From the NCBI GenBank assembly GCA_022564695.1, contig JADFKX010000002.1, positions 1-40,241 of the forward strand: DNA of 40,241 nt. Direction: 5' to 3'. The position numbers were made by a program, and so were the translations under genes. Within the stretch, counting starts at the first letter, position 1. Each line of letters starts with the position of its first letter. Below the pieces are notes generated by a model. It did no database searches. It saw nothing but the letters and a program-made list of their open reading frames with translations, and was not told where the DNA came from. This stretch comes from Chloroflexota bacterium. GTDB taxonomy: Bacteria; Chloroflexota; Dehalococcoidia; SM23-28-2; RBG-16-64-32. Shown here in pieces: positions 16,815 through 24,665 of the stretch.

Positions 16815-18038
16815 ATGCCCATCGATTTTAGCCTATCTCCCGAGGTTGAAGAGGTTCGCCAGCGGGTGCGCACTTTTATGGACGCGGAAGTCCGCCCCGT
16901 AGAAGAGAAGTTACGCCAAGATAAGGCTGACCGCAACGCCTACGTTCAAGCCATCGGCGGGTTACGCAAGAAGGCGCGCGAGGTCGGGCTGTGGAACCCC
17001 CATCTACCACCGGAGTGGAGCGGCATGGGGCTGGGCCCCGTGGCGATGGCTTTCGTCTCCGCCGAGGCGGGCCGCACGAATATCGGGCCGTACGTGATCA
17101 ACGCTCAGGCCCCGGACGAGGGCAACATGCACACCTTGCTCCATTGGGGAACCCCCGAGCAGAAGGAGAAATACCTGCGCCCACTATCGGAGGGCCAGTG
17201 CCGCTCTTGCTTCTCCATGACCGAGCCAGAGGTGGCCGGCTCCGACCCCACGCTGATCCAGACGACGGCCGTGAAAGACGGCGACGACTGGGTGCTTAAT
17301 GGGCACAAGTGGTTCGCCTCCGGCGCCCACGGCGCCAAGTTCGCTATCGTCATCGCCTGCACGGATCCCGACGCCGACCCGCCGCAGGCGAGGAACTCGG
17401 CCTTCCTCGTCGACACGCCCACCGAGGGCTGGAAGATCGTCCGCGACGTGGAGACTATGGCCGGCCCCGCCAACCACCCCGAGATCCGCATCACTAACCT
17501 GCGGGTACCGGCGGACGCCCTTCTCGGCGGCAGAGGCGAAGGCCACCGGCTGGGCCAGTACCGCCTGGGCCCCGCCCGGCTCGCCCACTGCATGCGCTGG
17601 ATCGGCACCGCCGAGATCGCGCTGGAGATGCTCGTAGACCGCGCCATTAAGCGCTACTCTCACGGGTCGTTTCTGGCCGACAAGCAGGCGATCCAATGGA
17701 TGATGTCCGAATCGGCGATGGAGCTGTATACCGGCAAGCTCATGGTGTTACACGCCGCCTACAAGATCGAGAACGGCCTGCCGTTCAAGCAGGAGGTCTC
17801 GATGGCGAAGGTGCACGTCGCCAACGCCCTCTGGAAGATCATCGACCGCGCTATCCAGGTGCACGGGGCGCTCGGCTACTCGACCGACACGCCGCTGGAG
17901 CGCATGATGCGAAACGCCCGCGCCGCCCGGCTCGCCGATGGAGCGGACGAGGTGCATATGCAGACCATCGCCCTTAACGTCATCAAGACTTATAAAGAGG
18001 ACGGCAACACCAGAGCCGCGACCGGCGAGTTGCTGTAG
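16815..18038 (+). CDS. Acyl-CoA dehydrogenase (ACAD10/11-like)
   Basis: A 407-residue FAD-dependent dehydrogenase that would introduce the alpha-beta double bond into an acyl-CoA. The start at 16815 follows a near-perfect AAGGAGG; the open frame extends 21 codons upstream but starts inside the promoter region. Family landmarks include CFSMTEPEVAGSDPT, WVLNGHKWFASGA, ITNLRVPADALLG and, at the C-terminus, IQVHGALGYSTDTPLERMMRNARAARLADGADEVH. The last block is typical of the ACAD10/11 branch rather than short-chain butyryl-CoA enzymes. The divergent phosphotransferase is the usual partner of this branch. The end is nearly fused to the convergent yraN gene (6-base gap). Confidence 0.92.
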   Translation: MPIDFSLSPEVEEVRQRVRTFMDAEVRPVEEKLRQDKADRNAYVQAIGGLRKKAREVGLWNPHLPPEWSGMGLGPVAMAFVSAEAGRTNIGPYVINAQAPDEGNMHTLLHWGTPEQKEKYLRPLSEGQCRSCFSMTEPEVAGSDPTLIQTTAVKDGDDWVLNGHKWFASGAHGAKFAIVIACTDPDADPPQARNSAFLVDTPTEGWKIVRDVETMAGPANHPEIRITNLRVPADALLGGRGEGHRLGQYRLGPARLAHCMRWIGTAEIALEMLVDRAIKRYSHGSFLADKQAIQWMMSESAMELYTGKLMVLHAAYKIENGLPFKQEVSMAKVHVANALWKIIDRAIQVHGALGYSTDTPLERMMRNARAARLADGADEVHMQTIALNVIKTYKEDGNTRAATGELL

Positions 18039-18052
18039 CGGCTTTTAGCCGC
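18038..18052. terminator. Compact bidirectional hairpin over two convergent stop codons
   Basis: Perfect inverted repeat GCGGCT-TTT-AGCCGC that overlaps the last base of the acyl-CoA dehydrogenase stop and contains the yraN stop. It could end transcription from both sides; no long T-run follows, so termination strength is uncertain. Confidence 0.45.
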
Positions 18053-18422
18053 CGGTGTCCTCCACCGCGCTCTCGATGTGCTCCAGCGAGAGCACGCGCC
18101 CATCGTGGGCCAGCGCCAGCGCGATCACGTCGATACGCTGATCGGCCGGGCAGTTCCCGACTGTCTGCAGGTAAGACTGAGCAGCCGCCAGGATACGCCC
18201 CGCCTTGGCAGCAGTCACCGACTCCGCCGCCGACCCCATAGACTCACCGCGGCGGGTACGCACCTCCACGAACACGAGCGTACCGCCCCGCTCAGCAATT
18301 ATGTCGATTTCGCCCTCGCGAACGCGGAAGTTACGCTCCCGGATGCGATATCCATTCGCCTCCAGGTGTGCGGCGGCGACCCGCTCACCAAAATCGCCCA
18401 GGTCACGGCGGGCGCGGGTCAT
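18045..18422 (-). CDS. YraN family (UPF0102) nuclease-like protein
   Basis: A 125-residue cytoplasmic protein with the UPF0102 pattern: LGDFGERVAAAHLEANGYRI, then NFRVREGEIDIIAERGGTLVFVEVRTR, a PD-(D/E)XK-like core in which the usual EVK reads EVR. It probably acts in DNA or RNA processing; the family is poorly characterised. The ATG overlaps the stop of the phosphotriesterase-family gene by one base (TGATG). yraN commonly lies beside rnhB, which is found one gene upstream here. Confidence 0.9.
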   Translation of the reverse strand: MTRARRDLGDFGERVAAAHLEANGYRIRERNFRVREGEIDIIAERGGTLVFVEVRTRRGESMGSAAESVTAAKAGRILAAAQSYLQTVGNCPADQRIDVIALALAHDGRVLSLEHIESAVEDTGG

Positions 18423-19363
18423 CAGTACGCCCCCTGCTGTTCGAAGATGCGGCGGGGATTCTCCTCAGTCATGGTGCGTATCTGCTCGTCGCTCACCCCG
18501 GCCTCGCGGAGGGCGGGTATCACCACCTCCGGGATGTAGCTAAAGTGCCAGTTGGGGGCGGCCTGCCGCATCATCTCCTTCTCATACCAATCGAAATAGC
18601 AAGAGGCGTCGTGGGAGATGACCATCTTCTCGGCGTAGCCCAGCTCGCACAGCCGGGCGATGGTGGCGACGCGCTTATCGGTGGGCAGGAGCATGTCCAG
18701 CCCGAAGCGGTCCATGCCGATGTAGCTGCCACGATCGATCAGGCGACGCAGGAAGTCGATGTCCTCGGAGTCGCCGCTGTGGCCGATGATGACCCCGCTC
18801 AGGTCCACCCCCTCCTGCTCGAAGATGTCCTGTTGCTTGATGCCAACCTGGCTGGCGGCATGAGTATGCGTGGAGATGGGGACGCCGGTGGCTCTATGGG
18901 CGCGGGCGGCGGCCCGCAGCATCTTCTCTACCTGTGCATCGATGCCCGCCTCATCCGCGGCGCATTTGATGATCCCCGCTTTGACGCCGGTATCGACGAT
19001 CCCCTCCTGGATGTCGCGGGCGAACAGCTCGGCGGCGTGGTCGGCGGTGCGTCCCTTGAAATACCGGGGGACGTCGTAGTAAATGCCGGTGGCGACGATG
19101 ATCTGGATGCCGGTGCGCCGCACCACCTCCTGGACGAAGGGGATATCGCGGCAGTCACTGGGGGTGAGGTCAACCAGCGTCTTGACGCCGCGGGCCATGG
19201 CGTCCTCCACCTTCCCCACTGCGTTCTCGATCTCCCGCCCACGATCCCACACGGGAAAATTGCTGGTCACCCCCGGCGATTGCACGATGATGTGCTCATG
19301 CATGAGAGTGAAGCCCAGATCGGCGGTGTCCAGGGGGCCGGACACGGAGTTAACTACAGCCAT
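18422..19363 (-). CDS. Phosphotriesterase-family metal-dependent hydrolase
   Basis: A 313-residue amidohydrolase-superfamily protein with a complete binuclear metal site: H22 and H24 (MHEHI), K131 (GIIKCA, the lysine usually carbamylated), H164 (STHTH), H193 (IGHSGD) and D250 (ISHDAS). Members include phosphotriesterase-like lactonases and other ester hydrolases, and the native substrate cannot be read from sequence. No signal peptide is present. A clean AGGAGG precedes the ATG. It is placed between rnhB and yraN, which are neighbours in many genomes, and is translationally coupled to yraN. Confidence 0.92.
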   Translation of the reverse strand: MAVVNSVSGPLDTADLGFTLMHEHIIVQSPGVTSNFPVWDRGREIENAVGKVEDAMARGVKTLVDLTPSDCRDIPFVQEVVRRTGIQIIVATGIYYDVPRYFKGRTADHAAELFARDIQEGIVDTGVKAGIIKCAADEAGIDAQVEKMLRAAARAHRATGVPISTHTHAASQVGIKQQDIFEQEGVDLSGVIIGHSGDSEDIDFLRRLIDRGSYIGMDRFGLDMLLPTDKRVATIARLCELGYAEKMVISHDASCYFDWYEKEMMRQAAPNWHFSYIPEVVIPALREAGVSDEQIRTMTEENPRRIFEQQGAY

Positions 19364-19398
19364 GCGCGATCCTCCTAGAAGAAGCTCGTCGGCAGCGA

Positions 19399-20100
19399 TT
19401 ATACAGGGTCGTGGACGGCCACCATCTCCCTCACCGGGTTGAAGGAGCGGCGATGGAGGTCACAGGGGCCCAGCCGGCGCAACGCCTCCAGGTGCTGGCG
19501 CGTGGCGTACCCCTTGTTTCGGGCGAAGCCGTAGCCGGAGAACTTGTGGTCGTGGCTCTCCATGTAGCGATCGCGGGCGACCTTGGCGACGATAGAGGCG
19601 GAAGCTATGGAGATGCAGCGGGCGTCACCATTGATTATGCCCTTCTGAGGCAGCGAGCAAGCCCGCAGGGATAGAGCGTCGATGAGCAGATACTGGGGTC
19701 GCCGGCGCAGCTCACCGATGGCCCGCATCATCGCCTGCCGTGTCGCCTCTGCGATGCCGATACGGTCGATCGATGTATGGGAGACGAACCCCACTGCCAC
19801 CGCAAGGGCGTCTCGCCAAATGTAGGTGGCCAGCTCCTCACGCTCTGGCGGGCTCAGCTCCTTACTGTCGCGGACATGGAACAGCCAGCGAAAGTCGGCC
19901 CTGGGGGAGAGGATTACCGCGGCGGCCACCACCGGCCCGGCGAGAGGGCCGCGACCGACCTCATCCACCCCGGCCACCAGGCCAAGGCCCTGATGCCACT
20001 GGAGCCGCTCCTCTGCGAGATTAGGGGCCAATCGCATAACGTCGCCCCATACTATCTGCGACCGCGATTGTTTGTCAAGAAGCGTAAGCGGTTTAGCCAT
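19399..20100 (-). CDS. rnhB: Ribonuclease HII
   Basis: A 233-residue enzyme that cuts the RNA strand of RNA-DNA hybrids and starts removal of misincorporated ribonucleotides. The catalytic block is GVDEVGRGPLAGPVVAAAV, with the further acid in RDSKELSP and the conserved ASIVAKVARDRYM. I take the ATG at 20100 (MAKPLTLLDKQ), which has GAAGGA upstream. The open frame continues 82 codons further but crosses the divergent tautomerase gene and its promoter, so that extension is spurious. Confidence 0.95.
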   Translation of the reverse strand: MAKPLTLLDKQSRSQIVWGDVMRLAPNLAEERLQWHQGLGLVAGVDEVGRGPLAGPVVAAAVILSPRADFRWLFHVRDSKELSPPEREELATYIWRDALAVAVGFVSHTSIDRIGIAEATRQAMMRAIGELRRRPQYLLIDALSLRACSLPQKGIINGDARCISIASASIVAKVARDRYMESHDHKFSGYGFARNKGYATRQHLEALRRLGPCDLHRRSFNPVREMVAVHDPV

Positions 20101-20116
20101 TATCCTTCGCCGCCGC

Positions 20117-20176
20117 TTGACAACGAGTAGACGGCAAACTAAGTTGGGGACATCATCGTATTCTGCTACGGAGGGA
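20117..20176 (+). promoter_or_regulatory. Promoter and ribosome site of the tautomerase gene
   Basis: A consensus TTGACA (20117-20122) with a weak TAAGTT (20140-20145) 17 bases later, then GGAGGGA (20170-20176) ahead of the ATG at 20180. It lies in the 79-base divergent gap with rnhB. Confidence 0.5.
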
Positions 20177-20179
20177 GCT

Positions 20180-20371
20180 ATGCCCGTCGTTCGAGTGGAG
20201 ATGTGGACTGGACGCACACACGCCCAAAAGCAGGAGCTTGCGAGGGTGATAACAGAGGCGATGGTCAACATCGCCCACACCACGCCCGAGGCAACGATCG
20301 TGATATTTGAGGACATCCCGAAGGAGAACTGGGCCCAATCCGGCACCCTCGCCTCGGATATGGAAACCTAG
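20180..20371 (+). CDS. 4-oxalocrotonate tautomerase-family protein
   Basis: A 63-residue protein beginning MPVVRVEMWTGRTHAQKQELARVITEAM, the typical 4-OT subunit with a proline directly after the initiator Met. That proline becomes the N-terminal catalytic base when Met is removed. The second half (TTPEATIVIFEDIPKENWAQSG) matches the family's second beta-alpha unit. These enzymes work as hexamers on enol-keto tautomerisation of small acids; the substrate is unknown. The start is fixed by GGAGGGA a few bases upstream. Confidence 0.92.
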   Translation: MPVVRVEMWTGRTHAQKQELARVITEAMVNIAHTTPEATIVIFEDIPKENWAQSGTLASDMET

Positions 20372-20444
20372 CACCCGTAACGCCCGAGGCTAGCAGCCGT
20401 CATATTGAATGTGAAGCCTAAATGTTGGAGATACGATAGTCTGC

Positions 20445-20507
20445 TATAATTGAGACGGTGCGACAGGGTAGGCCTTACTGAGGCCTGCCCTACTACATCT
20501 AAGGTGG
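20445..20507 (+). promoter_or_regulatory. ftsH promoter and leader hairpin
   Basis: An extended -10 element (TG-C-TATAAT, hexamer 20445-20450) lacks a good -35. The leader holds the near-perfect inverted repeat AGGGTAGGCC-N7-GGCCTGCCCT (20465-20491), related to the palindrome at 9157-9174. AAGGTGG (20501-20507) lies 11 bases before the ATG. The hairpin may affect ftsH message stability or translation. Confidence 0.5.
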
Positions 20508-20518
20508 TTTTATAGATC

Positions 20519-22495
20519 ATGGGCGGCCGCTGGCTACGCAACAGCTTTATATACCTGCTGATCCTGGTGGCGATAGTCGCCATTGTTTTCACCCTGTTTG
20601 GCCAGGGTGGCTCCAGCACCATCGACCAGCCGCTCACCGAATTCATCGCGCAGGCCAGGGAGGGGAACGTCGAGAGCGTAGAGGTGAACGGCGAGGAGCT
20701 GAAGTATAAGCTCATCGATACGCCGGACCAGACCTTCAAGTCCAAGATGGAACGGGGCGATACCGTCCGCCAGGTGCTAAGAGATGAAGAGATACCGACA
20801 GATAAATTCCCCGCCATCAAGATCACATCGCCCAGCTTCTGGAGCAGACTCCCCGGCATACTGCTTACGTTCCTGCCCATAATCTTCATCGTCGCCATCC
20901 TGTTCTACTTCCTGCGCCAGGCGCAGGGCGGTAACAACCAAGCGATGAGCTTCGGCAAGAGCAAGGCCCGCATGTTCACCGGCAACCGTCCCAGCGTGAC
21001 GTTCCTGGACGTGGCCGGGGTGGATGAGGCGAAGGAAGAGCTGGGAGAGGTGGTAGAGTTCCTTAAGTACCCGGAGAAGTTCGCCGCCCTGGGCGCCCGT
21101 ATCCCCAAGGGTGTCCTGCTGGTCGGCCCGCCCGGGACCGGCAAGACGCTGCTGGCCAAAGCCGTGGCCGGCGAGGCGGGCGTCCCGTTCTTCAACATCA
21201 GCGGCTCGGAGTTCGTGGAGATGTTCGTGGGCGTTGGCGCCTCCCGTGTGCGTGACCTGTTTGAGCAGGCGAAGCGCAACTCGCCCTGCATCGTGTTCAT
21301 CGACGAGATCGATGCCGTAGGACGGCATCGCGGCGCCGGCCTCGGCGGCAGCCACGACGAGCGGGAGCAGACGCTGAACCAGATCCTAGTGGAGATGGAC
21401 GGTTTCGAGACCAATACCAACGTGATAATCGTGGCCGCTACCAACCGGCCGGACATCCTGGACCCGGCGCTGCTGCGCCCCGGCCGCTTCGACCGTCAGG
21501 TAATGCTGGACAAGCCGGACATCAAGGGCCGGATAGCAATCCTTGATGTCCACGCCAAGGGCAAGCCCCTGGACAGCGGCATCAGCCTGGAGGTCATCGC
21601 CAAGCAGACTCCCGGCTTCTCCGGCGCCGACCTGGCCAACCTGGTGAACGAGAGCTGCATCCTGGCCGCACGGCGCGGCAAGAAGAAAGTGACGATGTCG
21701 GAGTTCGACGAGGCGGTAGACCGCGTCATCGCCGGCCCGGAGCGGAAGAGTCGCGTTATCAGCGAGCGAGAACGGGAGATCATCGCTTACCACGAGGCCG
21801 GACACGCCCTGGTAGGTTACCTGCTTCCGAACGCGGACCCGCCCTACAAGGTAAGCATCGTCTCCCGCGGCATGGCCGGCGGCTTCACCCGCTTCTTGCC
21901 GGAGGAAGACCGCCACCTGTACACAAAGACCCAGTTCAAGGACATGCTGGCGGCTCTCCTCGGCGGTATGGCGTCCGAGGAGCTAACATTCAACGAGGCG
22001 ACCACGGGTCCCCAGGACGACCTGCAGAAAGTCACCACCCTGGCGCGCCAGATGGTCACCCAGTGGGGGATGAGCGAACACCTGGGCCCGCGCACGTTCG
22101 GCCGCAAGGAGGAGATGGTCTTCCTGGGCCGCGAGATCTCCGAGACGCGCAACTACAGCGAGAAAGTGGCGGAGGAGATCGACGAAGAGGTACGCCACAT
22201 CGTTGACGAGGCGTACAAATCCGCGACCTATCAACTCACCAAACACCGCGACAAGCTGGAGCAGCTCGTAAAGGCCCTGCGGGAGGAAGAGACGATAGAG
22301 GGCGAGACCCTTCAAGCCATCCTCGAGGCTAAACCCGGCAAGGAGCCCAAGAAGCTGATCAAGGCTGAGAAGAAGCCGAAGACGGACGAGGCCGCGGACG
22401 GCAGCACAGATGAGACATCGGCGAAGAAGACCCCAAAGACTGATCCGGGCCTGGCCTGGGAGGCGCCCTCTCAGATCGAACCGGATCTGCACTAG
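20519..22495 (+). CDS. ftsH: ATP-dependent zinc metalloprotease FtsH
   Basis: 658 residues. It is a hexameric membrane protease that extracts and degrades misassembled membrane proteins and short-lived regulators. The first membrane helix is at about 10-30, an extracytoplasmic domain at 35-110, and the second helix at about 112-137. The AAA domain has Walker A GPPGTGKT (203-210), Walker B VFIDEID (259-265) and the second region of homology ATNRPDILDPALLRPGRFDRQV. The zinc protease motif HEAGH is at 425-429. The C-terminus beyond ~605 is a hydrophilic Lys/Thr/Glu-rich tail (KKLIKAEKKPKTDE). It is transcribed from its own promoter. Confidence 0.98.
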   Translation: MGGRWLRNSFIYLLILVAIVAIVFTLFGQGGSSTIDQPLTEFIAQAREGNVESVEVNGEELKYKLIDTPDQTFKSKMERGDTVRQVLRDEEIPTDKFPAIKITSPSFWSRLPGILLTFLPIIFIVAILFYFLRQAQGGNNQAMSFGKSKARMFTGNRPSVTFLDVAGVDEAKEELGEVVEFLKYPEKFAALGARIPKGVLLVGPPGTGKTLLAKAVAGEAGVPFFNISGSEFVEMFVGVGASRVRDLFEQAKRNSPCIVFIDEIDAVGRHRGAGLGGSHDEREQTLNQILVEMDGFETNTNVIIVAATNRPDILDPALLRPGRFDRQVMLDKPDIKGRIAILDVHAKGKPLDSGISLEVIAKQTPGFSGADLANLVNESCILAARRGKKKVTMSEFDEAVDRVIAGPERKSRVISEREREIIAYHEAGHALVGYLLPNADPPYKVSIVSRGMAGGFTRFLPEEDRHLYTKTQFKDMLAALLGGMASEELTFNEATTGPQDDLQKVTTLARQMVTQWGMSEHLGPRTFGRKEEMVFLGREISETRNYSEKVAEEIDEEVRHIVDEAYKSATYQLTKHRDKLEQLVKALREEETIEGETLQAILEAKPGKEPKKLIKAEKKPKTDEAADGSTDETSAKKTPKTDPGLAWEAPSQIEPDLH

Positions 22496-22554
22496 CCTCG
22501 GCTTCCCGCGTATCCTCCCAGGGCTATTGGTGAGCCTTTCGCTGTGCCAGAAGA

Positions 22555-22583
22555 TGGACACTACATCGGCATGCGGTTAGAAT
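22555..22583 (+). promoter_or_regulatory. Promoter of the rplU-rpmA-rpmE operon
   Basis: TGGACA (22555-22560) and TAGAAT (22578-22583) are spaced exactly 17 bases and each match the consensus at five of six positions. The expected start lies about 35 bases before rplU. Ribosome site AAGGAGGA follows at 22612-22619. Confidence 0.65.
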
Positions 22584-22626
22584 CGAACATTGGGCGTCAA
22601 CAAGAAGCCCTAAGGAGGAACTGGAA

Positions 22627-23178
22627 ATCTACGCCATAGTCCGCACTGGCGGCAAACAGTACAGAGTTGAGCCTGAGCAGCTCATCGACGTGGATAGCCT
22701 GCCGGCCGAGGTCGGCTCTACAGTTGAGATTACAGACGTTCTGCTCATTGCCAGCAACGGCGACGTTAAAGTCGGCCGTCCGGTTCTGGAGGGAGCGCGT
22801 GTGATAGCAGAGGTGGTGGAGCAAGGCCGCGGTCCAAAGATAATCGTCTTCAAGTACAAGTCGAAGACTCGCTACCGCCGTCGCCGGGGCCACCGCCAGG
22901 GCTACACCCGGCTGGTGGTGCGCCAGATACTGACGGCGGAAGGGACATCGGAGGCAGAGGAGAAGCCCAAACGACGACGCCCATCCAAAGCGAAGGCGGA
23001 GAAGAAGCCGACCCGCCGAACACGATCCAGCAAGCCGAAAGCGGAGGCTGAGGCCACGCCCGCAAATGCGCAGGAGGCGGAGACGAAGCCCGCGCCGCGA
23101 GCACGTGCCCGCAAGCCAACCGCAAAGAGCGAAACAAAGAAGCCGAAAAGGGCAGGCACGAAGACGGAGAGTGGTTAG
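22627..23178 (+). CDS. rplU: Large ribosomal subunit protein bL21 with non-AUG start and basic C-terminal extension
   Basis: bL21 binds 23S rRNA and is needed for 50S assembly. The family start is M-Y-A-I-(x)-TGGKQYRV; here YAIVRTGGKQYRV begins at 22630, and the codon in the Met position is ATC (22627), 8 bases after the GGAGG of a strong AAGGAGGA. The alternative CTG at 22621 is only two bases from that GGAGG, and the next conventional start (GTG 22690) would delete the conserved N-terminus. So this is either a rare ATC/CTG start or a base error for ATG. Residues ~1-101 are the L21 fold, ending GYTRLVVRQI; about 80 residues of Lys/Arg/Ala/Pro-rich tail follow. It is first in an operon with rpmA and rpmE. 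Confidence 0.9.
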   Translation: MYAIVRTGGKQYRVEPEQLIDVDSLPAEVGSTVEITDVLLIASNGDVKVGRPVLEGARVIAEVVEQGRGPKIIVFKYKSKTRYRRRRGHRQGYTRLVVRQILTAEGTSEAEEKPKRRRPSKAKAEKKPTRRTRSSKPKAEAEATPANAQEAETKPAPRARARKPTAKSETKKPKRAGTKTESG

Positions 23179-23180
23179 CG

Positions 23181-23456
23181 ATGGCACATAAGAAGAGCGG
23201 CGGTAGCGCCAAAAACGGGCGCGACAGCCAATCCAAGCGGCTGGGCGTCAAGCGCTACGATGGTCAACTGGTGCTTCCGGGCACCATCATCGTGCGCCAG
23301 CGGGGCACCCGCATTCACCCCGGCGTGAACGTGGGGATGGGCCGCGACTTCACAATCTTCGCCAAAGTGCCCGGCCGCGTGAAGTTCCAGCCCTTCCGCA
23401 AGGGCGGCAAGAAGAAGGTTAGCGTGCTAGAGGTGAGCGAAGGGGCCACGGCATGA
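23181..23456 (+). CDS. rpmA: Large ribosomal subunit protein bL27
   Basis: A 91-residue protein beginning MAHKKSGGSAKNGRDSQSKRLGVKRYDGQ. The N-terminal tail reaches the peptidyl-transferase centre. The start is the mature form, without the cleavable N-terminal extension seen in many Firmicutes. It continues with GTIIVRQRGTRIHPG and VGMGRDFTIFAKVPGRVKF, as expected for bL27. It begins 2 bases after rplU ends and overlaps rpmE at an ATGA. Confidence 0.98.
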   Translation: MAHKKSGGSAKNGRDSQSKRLGVKRYDGQLVLPGTIIVRQRGTRIHPGVNVGMGRDFTIFAKVPGRVKFQPFRKGGKKKVSVLEVSEGATA

Positions 23457-23653
23457 AGGCGAAAATCCACCCAGACTACGTGGACGCGGTGTTCACCTGC
23501 GCCTGCGGCAACACCTGGGAGACACGAGCCACTAAGCCCGAGGTACATATTGAGGTGTGCAGTCAGTGTCACCCGTTCTTCACCGGCGAGCAGCGCCTTG
23601 TGGATACGGCCGGCAGAGTAGAGCGGTTCAAGAGGCGCTACGGGCTGAAGTAG
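23453..23653 (+). CDS. rpmE: Large ribosomal subunit protein bL31, zinc-binding type
   Basis: A 66-residue protein with the four-cysteine (C+) form of bL31: C16, C18, C36 and C39 in FTCACGNTW and VCSQCHPFFTG. It bridges the two ribosomal subunits and can store zinc. The start overlaps the rpmA stop (ATGA). A small hairpin (CGGGCT-N5-AGCCCG, 23641-23657) covers its own stop codon. Confidence 0.97.
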   Translation: MKAKIHPDYVDAVFTCACGNTWETRATKPEVHIEVCSQCHPFFTGEQRLVDTAGRVERFKRRYGLK

Positions 23654-23676
23654 CCCGTTGGAGATTCGATCAGTTA

Positions 23677-23703
23677 TCGGGCCGGGAGACGCTCTCGGCC
23701 CGA
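23677..23703 (+). terminator. Hairpin after rpmE
   Basis: Inverted repeat TCGGGCCG ... CGGCCCGA with an 11-base loop, followed by ATTTCG. The stem is stable but the T-run is short, so it may end the ribosomal operon only partly and allow read-through into the DUF1385 gene. Confidence 0.5.
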
Positions 23704-23725
23704 ATTTCGTATAAACAGTAGCGAG

Positions 23726-24649
23726 ATGTCAAAGCAAACCCTGTACTACGGTGGCCAGGCGGTAATCGAAGGGGTGATGATCCGCGGCCCGCACAGCGTG
23801 GTCGTGGCCTGCCGTCGCCCCGATGGCGAGATCACCGTTCGCCGCGAGACGTTAAGTGGCGTTTACACCGGCCTTATCAGGCACATCCCCTTCCTGCGAG
23901 GCGTCATCGTGCTGTGGGAGACGCTGACCCTGGGGATGCGTTCGCTCATCTTCTCCTCTAACGTGGCCCTGGGCGAGGAGGAGAACGAGATCAGCCCCAT
24001 AGCGGTCATAGGAATGGGGCTGGCTGCTCTAGCTGTGGTGGCGGCGATCTTCTTCGCCGGACCGGTGCTCCTTACAAGCTGGCTTGAGGGCAGGATCGAT
24101 AGCTCCGTAGTCGTGGTCGTCATAGAAGGACTGATCCGGCTGGCTATTCTGGTGGCCTACATCGGCCTCATTGGCCTGGTGCCCGACATCCGACGCGTTT
24201 ACGCCTACCACGGCGCGGAGCACAAGTCCATCCACGCCCTGGAAGCGGGCGACCCGTTGGAGCCAGCCGCTGTCCAGCGCCATCCCACAGCGCACGTGCG
24301 CTGCGGTACGAGCTTTCTTCTCACGATAGTCGTGGTATCGATAGTGATGTTTGCGGCCCTCGGTTCGCAGGAGCTGTGGATGCGCGTGGCTTCGCGGGTG
24401 GTGCTGATCCCCGTCATCGCCGCCATCGCCTACGAGGTGATCCGCCTCGGCGGACGGTTCTACGGCAACCCCGTGGCACGCGTGCTGATGTGGCCGAACC
24501 TGGCGCTCCAAAAGCTCACCACCCGCCAGCCGGACGACTCGCAGGTAGAGGTGGCGCTGCGAGCGTTACGCGAGGTGATGGCGCAGGAGGGCGTGCAGCC
24601 GGCTGAGGCCGTGGACAGCACCTCTACCATCCAGCCTCAGGAGGGCTAA
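23726..24649 (+). CDS. DUF1385 (YqhQ-like) membrane protein
   Basis: A 307-residue protein with the DUF1385 signature: YYGGQAVIEGVMIRGP at the N-terminus, YHGAEHKSIHALEAGDPLEP in the middle and HPTAHVRCGTSFLL after it. Several hydrophobic segments (about 92-120, 125-155, 192-217 and 222-242) make it a membrane protein. The conserved His/Glu residues could bind a metal, but the function is unknown. In Firmicutes and Chloroflexota this gene often lies between rpmE and prfA; prfA is absent here because a convergent histidine gene follows only 16 bases later. Confidence 0.88.
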   Translation: MSKQTLYYGGQAVIEGVMIRGPHSVVVACRRPDGEITVRRETLSGVYTGLIRHIPFLRGVIVLWETLTLGMRSLIFSSNVALGEEENEISPIAVIGMGLAALAVVAAIFFAGPVLLTSWLEGRIDSSVVVVVIEGLIRLAILVAYIGLIGLVPDIRRVYAYHGAEHKSIHALEAGDPLEPAAVQRHPTAHVRCGTSFLLTIVVVSIVMFAALGSQELWMRVASRVVLIPVIAAIAYEVIRLGGRFYGNPVARVLMWPNLALQKLTTRQPDDSQVEVALRALREVMAQEGVQPAEAVDSTSTIQPQEG

Positions 24650-24665
24650 CCCTCCGCGATATCCG

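Noticed and set aside
18368..19378. 336-codon plus-strand frame opposite the phosphotriesterase gene
   Set aside because: Antisense to a protein with a full metal-binding site; Gly/Asp/His-rich composition typical of a shadow frame.
20101..20346. 82-codon N-terminal extension of rnhB
   Set aside because: It runs through the divergent tautomerase gene and its promoter; the ATG at 20100 has a ribosome site and normal family length.
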